From: Emticicia fluvialis
GTDB taxonomy: Bacteria > Bacteroidota > Bacteroidia > Cytophagales > Spirosomataceae
DNA: 64,000 nt
Assembly (NCBI RefSeq): GCF_024793945.1
Contig: NZ_JANUSD010000015.1
Coordinates: 1-64,000 of the forward strand
Direction of reading: 5' to 3'
The notes under the pieces were generated by a model, which ran no database searches, had not been told where the DNA came from, and saw only the letters and a list, made by a program, of their open reading frames with translations. The translations under genes and the position numbers were made by a program. Shown here piece after piece: positions 59,668-64,000 of the stretch. How positions within the stretch are numbered: position 1 is the stretch's first letter; each line of letters starts with the position of its first letter.

Positions 59668-60036
59668 TCAGGTATATAAATATGCCCATCCTATAAGTAA
59701 GAATTGTAGAGGCAGGCGCAACCATAGCAAAAGTTGTGGCATGCGGTGAAATTTACCCGATGTTGCCATATAAAAGTTTGCAGGAAACACCGCAATTAAA
59801 AGTACAATTATACCCCAGGCAGCGTAAGTTCTTGTGGCCGGTAACAACAGTCCTGCACCTAAGGCAATTTCAGCCATGCCGCTTAACTGCACCATTGCCT
59901 TATGATATGGTATGTATGGAGGCATGGCTTTAATGTAAAACCTCTCGTTGGTAAAGTGCATAATGCCTGCAAAAATATAAATTGCAGCGGCTAAGTATAA
60001 TCCAATTGACTCTACGGTGCTCATGGTAAGTTGCAT
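59668..60036 (-). CDS. DoxX family membrane protein
   Basis: 122 aa, four hydrophobic helices. IGLYLAAAIYIFAGIMHFTNERFYIKAMPPYIPYH and LSGMAEIALGAGLLLP are typical of the DoxX/DoxD-like group. In other bacteria members take part in redox or oxidative-stress complexes, but this short type is functionally undefined. A perfect 12-bp palindrome CAAATTAATTTG (60048-60059) lies between it and the divergent DUF3500 gene. Confidence 0.85.
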   Translation of the reverse strand: MQLTMSTVESIGLYLAAAIYIFAGIMHFTNERFYIKAMPPYIPYHKAMVQLSGMAEIALGAGLLLPATRTYAAWGIIVLLIAVFPANFYMATSGKFHRMPQLLLWLRLPLQFLLIGWAYLYT

Positions 60037-60114
60037 TTTAGGCTACGCAAATTAATTTGTTTTTTATAACTATTAACGCTTACTTGGTAATAATATTCAA
60101 CCAGGCCTCTTACT

Positions 60115-61143
60115 ATGAAAGCGTTACTTACTTTTTGTATGGTATGCGTATATTGCTTTGCCATACGCGCCCAGTCGGGTACCAACAACAAACCTATCGT
60201 TAAAGCGGCTTCTGCTTTCCTGCAATTGCTCGACAAAACCCAGCTTGAAAAAATCAGTTATGCTTACGATTCAGAAGAACGTTTCAACTGGTATTTTGTA
60301 CCAAAAGCCCGAAACGGACTGATGCTGAGAGAAATGACCGACCCACAGAAAGCAGCAGCCATGAATTTACTGAAAGCAACTTTAAGCCAGCAGGGACAGG
60401 ATAAAGCCATAGCAATTATGCAACTGGAGATTATACTGAAAGAGCTGGAGAATGCGCCACCTGAAAGTGATTACCGAAGCCCGGTAAAGTATTATTTTAC
60501 TATTTTCGGAACACCCAATGAAAACAAGCCCTGGGGATGGCGTTTAGAAGGGCATCATTTGTCGCTTAATTTCTCCTCAGCCTCCGGAAAACTGGCATCA
60601 GCTACCCCTTTGTTTTTCGGCAGTAACCCCGGCATTGTGCCAACCGGTGAAAAAAAAGGCTACCAGATTCTTAAAGATGAAGCTAATGATGCTTTTGAAC
60701 TAATCAATTCATTTTCTGCCGAACAAATAAAAAAAGCAATTGTATCGGATATCGCCCCTAACGACATCATAACCAGCAATAAACGCAAAATAGGTGCGCT
60801 GGCTGATGAAGGCATTACCTTTGCTGAAATGAACGATAGTCAGCAAAAGCTGTTATTGCGGCTGCTAAGTGTTTATATAAAGAATTACCCTCTGGGTTTT
60901 TCGAACGAACTAATGCATAAAATAGAAAAGGCCGGATTAAGCAAGTTAAGGTTTGTTTGGGCCGGTGGTAGAAAGTATGGAGAATCTAACGGGCATTATT
61001 ACCGGATTCAGAATGAGGTAATTCTGATTGAATATGATAACACCCAAAACGGTGGAAACCATATACATACCGTAACGCGTGACCTGACCAATGATTTTGG
61101 AGAAGATATACTCAGCAAGCACTATGAGCAGGAACATAAATAA
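60115..61143 (+). CDS. Exported DUF3500 protein
   Basis: 342 aa with a signal peptide (1-19, ending AIRAQ). The remainder is one DUF3500 domain: RFNWYFVPKARNGLMLREM, a segment with conserved ESDYRSPVKYYFTIFG and the central WGWRLEGHHLSLNF. The protein is periplasmic or secreted. The conserved acidic and His residues (EGHH, and NHIHTV near the end) could hold a metal, but no activity is established. It is the first of four consecutive genes for exported proteins. Confidence 0.85.
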   Translation: MKALLTFCMVCVYCFAIRAQSGTNNKPIVKAASAFLQLLDKTQLEKISYAYDSEERFNWYFVPKARNGLMLREMTDPQKAAAMNLLKATLSQQGQDKAIAIMQLEIILKELENAPPESDYRSPVKYYFTIFGTPNENKPWGWRLEGHHLSLNFSSASGKLASATPLFFGSNPGIVPTGEKKGYQILKDEANDAFELINSFSAEQIKKAIVSDIAPNDIITSNKRKIGALADEGITFAEMNDSQQKLLLRLLSVYIKNYPLGFSNELMHKIEKAGLSKLRFVWAGGRKYGESNGHYYRIQNEVILIEYDNTQNGGNHIHTVTRDLTNDFGEDILSKHYEQEHK

Positions 61144-61155
61144 AACTAAACAATA

Positions 61156-62454
61156 ATGATGCTGTGGTTGTACTTTATCTGGTGGTTTATGTTTGCAGGG
61201 CAGCAGTCTGGCTCAAAAACCTATTATGTAAGTGATACCGGGAATGATGCAAACGACGGGCTAAGTATAAAAACAGCCTGGAAAAGTATAGCAAGAGTAA
61301 ACGAAACCATATTTAAGCCAGCAGACAGCTTATTATTTGAAGGCGGAAAGGTATTTAATGGAACCATACAACTGGATAGCCTTGATGGTGGCAATGCCGG
61401 AAGTTTAATGATAATTGGTAGTTATGGTGGTAAAAAGGCGATTATTAATGCCGGAGTTAACGGTGGATTTTTTGCTCATAATACGCAGGGTATAAGGCTT
61501 GAAAATCTGGTTTTTGTCGGAAACGGCGTAGATAAAAACAAGCAGAATGGCATTGAATTTTACAACGGTTACGCATCAAAATGGTTAAGTTCTATTGAAA
61601 TTGACAGTTGCGAGGTAAAGGGGTTTCATAAGTATGGCCTCCTGATTATAGGCGACAAAAGCGATTCCACCGGCTATAGAAATGTAAAAATAACACATAC
61701 AATTGCTCATGAAAACGGTGAGGCAGGTATGGCATCATTGGGTAAATATCCGGCAATTCCGCACAAAAACTTCTATCTGGCACATAACAAGGCATATCAT
61801 AACAAAGGCATTTTAAGCAAAACAACCAATCATTCAGGCAATGGCATTGTAATGGCCGGCATTGATGGCCTATTGATAGAGCAATGTGAAGCATACGAAA
61901 ACGGGGAAGATAACAGATGCACCGACGGCGGGCCTGTGGGCATTTGGTTATGGGCTTGCAAAAATGGCATTATTCAGAATTGCGAGTCTCATCATAACCA
62001 TGCCGGAATGACCAAAGATGGGGGAGGTTTTGATATTGACGGTGGGGCGTCAGATTGTGTTATCAGAAATTGCTACGCACACGATCACGAAGGTGCAGGA
62101 TATCTGCTGGCTCAATTTGATTGCCCGCTCAAATTCAACCGTAATAAAATTATCAATAATGTAAGCCGTAATGATGGTCTGAAAAACAATTACGGCAGTA
62201 TTACCTTATGGGGGCAAAATGCCCAAAACAGCGTAAACAATAGCATTATAAGTGGTAATAAATGCTTTGTGGAGGCAAAAGGCGTTAAGAACGGAAAACC
62301 CTGTGGCGTTCGTTTGTCGGGTTCTTATTTTAATGGAGTAAAGTTGCACAATAACTACTTTGAGATTGCAAAAAATGCCCGATACATTAATGCAGATACA
62401 GAAGTAAGTGCTGCAAGTGTACACTTTAAAAACAACAAACTTAAACAAAAGTAG
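61156..62454 (+). CDS. Exported right-handed parallel beta-helix protein
   Basis: 432 aa. The N-terminus (1-20) is a signal peptide. TYYVSDTGNDANDGLSIKTAWKSIARVN is the usual opening of polysaccharide-lyase-like and pectin-binding beta-helix proteins; then come about ten coils with repeated Asn/Gly/Ile steps such as IRLENLVFVGNG, IEIDSCEVKGF, LLIEQCEAYENGEDN, GIIQNCESHHNHAG and CVIRNCYAHDHEGAG. Asp/His-rich positions (DGGGFDIDGG near 290) may form an active or calcium site. Likely a polysaccharide lyase or hydrolase of unassigned family. It starts 12 bases after the DUF3500 gene. Confidence 0.82.
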   Translation: MMLWLYFIWWFMFAGQQSGSKTYYVSDTGNDANDGLSIKTAWKSIARVNETIFKPADSLLFEGGKVFNGTIQLDSLDGGNAGSLMIIGSYGGKKAIINAGVNGGFFAHNTQGIRLENLVFVGNGVDKNKQNGIEFYNGYASKWLSSIEIDSCEVKGFHKYGLLIIGDKSDSTGYRNVKITHTIAHENGEAGMASLGKYPAIPHKNFYLAHNKAYHNKGILSKTTNHSGNGIVMAGIDGLLIEQCEAYENGEDNRCTDGGPVGIWLWACKNGIIQNCESHHNHAGMTKDGGGFDIDGGASDCVIRNCYAHDHEGAGYLLAQFDCPLKFNRNKIINNVSRNDGLKNNYGSITLWGQNAQNSVNNSIISGNKCFVEAKGVKNGKPCGVRLSGSYFNGVKLHNNYFEIAKNARYINADTEVSAASVHFKNNKLKQK

Positions 62455-62458
62455 TGTT

Positions 62459-63676
62459 ATGAAATACCGTTTATTATGTCTGGTAGCTTTAGTCTGGGCT
62501 CAATCATACGCCCAGAAAAAAACCACAGATGCATATTTTCCTGCTTACAATAACTGGCTGCAAAAAAAGCCTGCAGAACTGGGCCTGAACGGAGCAAAAC
62601 TGGCAGATGCCATCAACTTTGCCGTAGCGAATGAGTCAAAGAATCCGCGAAATATGGAGGTGTCGCATTACCAGAGCTTTGGAAAAGAACCATTCGGCTT
62701 TGCTATTGGTCCATTTGCCGAAAGGGGTGCACCCACCGGGCTTATTATCTACAAAGGGTATATAATTGCCCAGTGGGGCGAGCCTGACAGATGCGACATG
62801 ACCCACAGCGTAACCAAGAGTTTTCTTTCAACAGTGGTTGGGCTGGCCGTTGACAAGGGATTGATAAAAAATGTAAATGACACGGTAGCCCCTTATGTGC
62901 CACCTATTGAAACTTATGGACAACCTGTAAGCCGCCCGGCAGATGATTTGGGTAAGCCTGAATTAATAAACCTGTTTGATAGCCCTCATAACAAAACCAT
63001 TACCTGGGATGCCCTTTTAAGACAAACCAGCGATTGGGAAGGAACGCTTTGGGGAAAACCCGACTGGGCAGACCGGCCTGATAAAGATGCAGCGCTATGG
63101 CAGGGCAGACCCAGACACAAGCCCGGCTCGGTTTATGAATATAATGATGTACGGGTGAATGTGCTTTCGCTGGCGGCGCTTAGTGTATGGCGCAAACCAT
63201 TGCCACAGGTGCTGAAAGAACAGATAATGGATAAAATTGGGGCATCAAATACCTGGCGATGGACCGGCTACCGAAATTCGTGGGTAGTTTTGGACGGACA
63301 AGCTGTGCAATCGGTAAGTGGTGGAGGGCATTGGGGAGGCGGAATGTTTATTAATGCCTATGATATGGCCCGCTTTGGCCTTTTGACATTGCATAGAGGC
63401 AAATGGAACGGCCAGCAGTTGTTATCTGAAAACTGGGTAAAACAGGCATTGACTCCAACCACGGCCGAACCCACTTATGGCTACATGAACTGGTTTTTGA
63501 ACACCGATAAAAAGTTATTACCAAGTGCCGCTGCCAATGCGTTTTACCACTTAGGCAATGGTGCAAACATGGTTTATGTAGACCCTGACCACGAGCTGGT
63601 AATGGTAACCCGCTGGATAAGCACCAATGCCATGGATGGATTGGTGAAGCGCGTATTAGAAGCTTTTCAGCAATAA
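62459..63676 (+). CDS. Exported serine hydrolase, beta-lactamase class C fold
   Basis: 405 aa from the ATG at 62459, four bases after the beta-helix stop; an upstream start at 62408 would lie inside that gene. Signal peptide 1-19 (ending SYAQ). The S-x-x-K motif is Ser117-Val-Thr-Lys120 in MTHSVTKSFLS; the tyrosine motif is in GSVYEYNDVRVN and the third box is GGHWGGGMF. The form with YNDVRVN is closer to esterases and amide hydrolases than to antibiotic-cleaving AmpC. The substrate may be an ester or amide on the same material as its neighbours. Third gene of the exported cassette. Confidence 0.88.
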   Translation: MKYRLLCLVALVWAQSYAQKKTTDAYFPAYNNWLQKKPAELGLNGAKLADAINFAVANESKNPRNMEVSHYQSFGKEPFGFAIGPFAERGAPTGLIIYKGYIIAQWGEPDRCDMTHSVTKSFLSTVVGLAVDKGLIKNVNDTVAPYVPPIETYGQPVSRPADDLGKPELINLFDSPHNKTITWDALLRQTSDWEGTLWGKPDWADRPDKDAALWQGRPRHKPGSVYEYNDVRVNVLSLAALSVWRKPLPQVLKEQIMDKIGASNTWRWTGYRNSWVVLDGQAVQSVSGGGHWGGGMFINAYDMARFGLLTLHRGKWNGQQLLSENWVKQALTPTTAEPTYGYMNWFLNTDKKLLPSAAANAFYHLGNGANMVYVDPDHELVMVTRWISTNAMDGLVKRVLEAFQQ

Positions 63677-63701
63677 GTAATTCAATTTTAAACTAACATC
63701 T

Positions 63702-64000
63702 ATGAAACAATTAACCTTAAGTATTTTATTCTTTTTTCTGATATTTGGTGCGTGGGCGCAATCAGCCCCGGGCAAGAAAGAAATTTACGAAATACGAGCG
63801 TACGAAATGCGTTTCGGCTCTCCTGCCGCAAATTTTGAAAACTATTTAAAAAATGCCCTGATTCCAGCGCTAAACAGATTAGGAGTAAAAAACGTAGGCG
63901 TATTTAAGGAAACCGGTAAATCTGAGCCGGCTAAAATTTATGTCATTATCCCTTATGTATCTATTGAGCAATACGGCAGCATCAATGCACAGTTAAAATC
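63702..64000 (+). CDS. Exported NIPSNAP family protein, cut by the window end
   Basis: First 99 codons only. Signal peptide MKQLTLSILFFFLIFGAWAQ, then KEIYEIRAYEMRFGSPAANFENYL and ALNRLGVKNVGVFKETG, the start of a NIPSNAP (ferredoxin-like alpha-beta barrel) domain. Members of this family have no generally agreed reaction. In Bacteroidota exported NIPSNAP proteins occur near sugar and sulfatase-type catabolic genes. It follows the serine hydrolase by 25 bases and is probably co-transcribed. The 3' part is missing. Confidence 0.82.
   Translation, partial: MKQLTLSILFFFLIFGAWAQSAPGKKEIYEIRAYEMRFGSPAANFENYLKNALIPALNRLGVKNVGVFKETGKSEPAKIYVIIPYVSIEQYGSINAQLK

Noticed and set aside
1..64000. CRISPR array, prophage, insertion sequence, tRNA or rRNA genes
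   Set aside because: I found no regular spaced repeats, no transposase or integrase, and no tRNA T-arm signature with a matching acceptor stem.

Overview
The window looks like a chromosome segment of a Bacteroidota bacterium, most likely from the Cytophagales. The evidence is the gene content (BatB/BatC-like pair, DUF3098, ftsX-uppP-truB-ribF order, HEPN-tailed sulfite reductase, 7-bp 'TAnnTTTG' promoter elements in front of many genes, few Shine-Dalgarno sites) and a moderate, AT-leaning composition. I see no transposase, integrase, prophage, tRNA, rRNA or CRISPR array. This is mostly core genome plus one large cell-surface polysaccharide locus and a few small accessory blocks.

Layout. 0-4 kb: 1-Cys peroxiredoxin, membrane-anchored GH25 lysozyme and phosphoglucose isomerase (+), then a 467-base gap that folds into nested helices behind a good promoter box, a candidate non-coding RNA. 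4-9 kb: a formylglycine-generating-enzyme-like lipoprotein and an O-antigen ligase/polymerase-like protein (-), divergent from a GT4 glycosyltransferase and an acyltransferase-3 protein (+), a small surface-glycan module. 9-11.5 kb: VWA (BatB-like) and TPR (BatC-like) proteins and purC. 11.6-17.8 kb: glutamate synthase gltB-gltD (-). 18.5-21.6 kb: an exported GH108-type muramidase, then a soluble triple-PAS histidine kinase and a single-domain response regulator. 22.3-29.1 kb: a six-gene assimilatory sulfate operon (-): siroheme sulfite reductase with HEPN tail, SUMT, TauE/SafE transporter, APS reductase, cysD, cysN, with its own promoter, operator-like inverted repeat and terminator. 29.6-31.5 kb: acyl-CoA thioesterase-like protein, RNase Z and a STAS protein. 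31.6-45.6 kb: polysaccharide synthesis and export (all -): SLBB outer-membrane exporter, Wzz-like chain-length protein, Wzm/Wzt ABC transporter, then (with its own promoter) a sugar aminotransferase, GT2, two GT4, gmhA, two GT8-like paralogues and a GT9 heptosyltransferase-like protein. 45.7-48.8 kb: parE and pheA (+). 48.8-54.6 kb: CBU_0592-type membrane protein, ribF, truB, uppP, DUF3098, ftsX, a PlsC-type acyltransferase and an FkbM methyltransferase (-). 54.8-57.3 kb: bifunctional nuclease, etfA, etfB (-). 57.5-60 kb: small TPR protein (+), unknown protein (-), type I asparaginase (+), DoxX (-). 60.1-64 kb: four consecutive exported proteins (DUF3500, parallel beta-helix, serine beta-lactamase-fold hydrolase, NIPSNAP; the last is cut by the window end).

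How it fits together. The sulfate operon covers activation (CysDN), reduction of APS (CysH with iron-sulfur ligands, which explains the missing CysC kinase), reduction of sulfite, the first siroheme step and a likely sulfur-oxyanion transporter. The polysaccharide locus pairs an O-antigen type ABC exporter (Wzt with C-terminal carbohydrate domain) with capsule-type PCP and OPX proteins, and gmhA plus a GT9 enzyme suggest that heptose is one of its sugars. UppP supplies the lipid carrier. The most unusual items are the structured intergenic RNA candidate, the HEPN-tailed sulfite reductase, the GT8-like paralogue that lost its DxD motif, the STAS protein with Asp in place of the phosphorylated Ser, the PlsC variant with an altered catalytic motif, and the unstudied four-gene exported cassette at the right end. 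Start codons were moved from the longest reading frame to an internal start wherever a promoter box or a signal peptide decided it.
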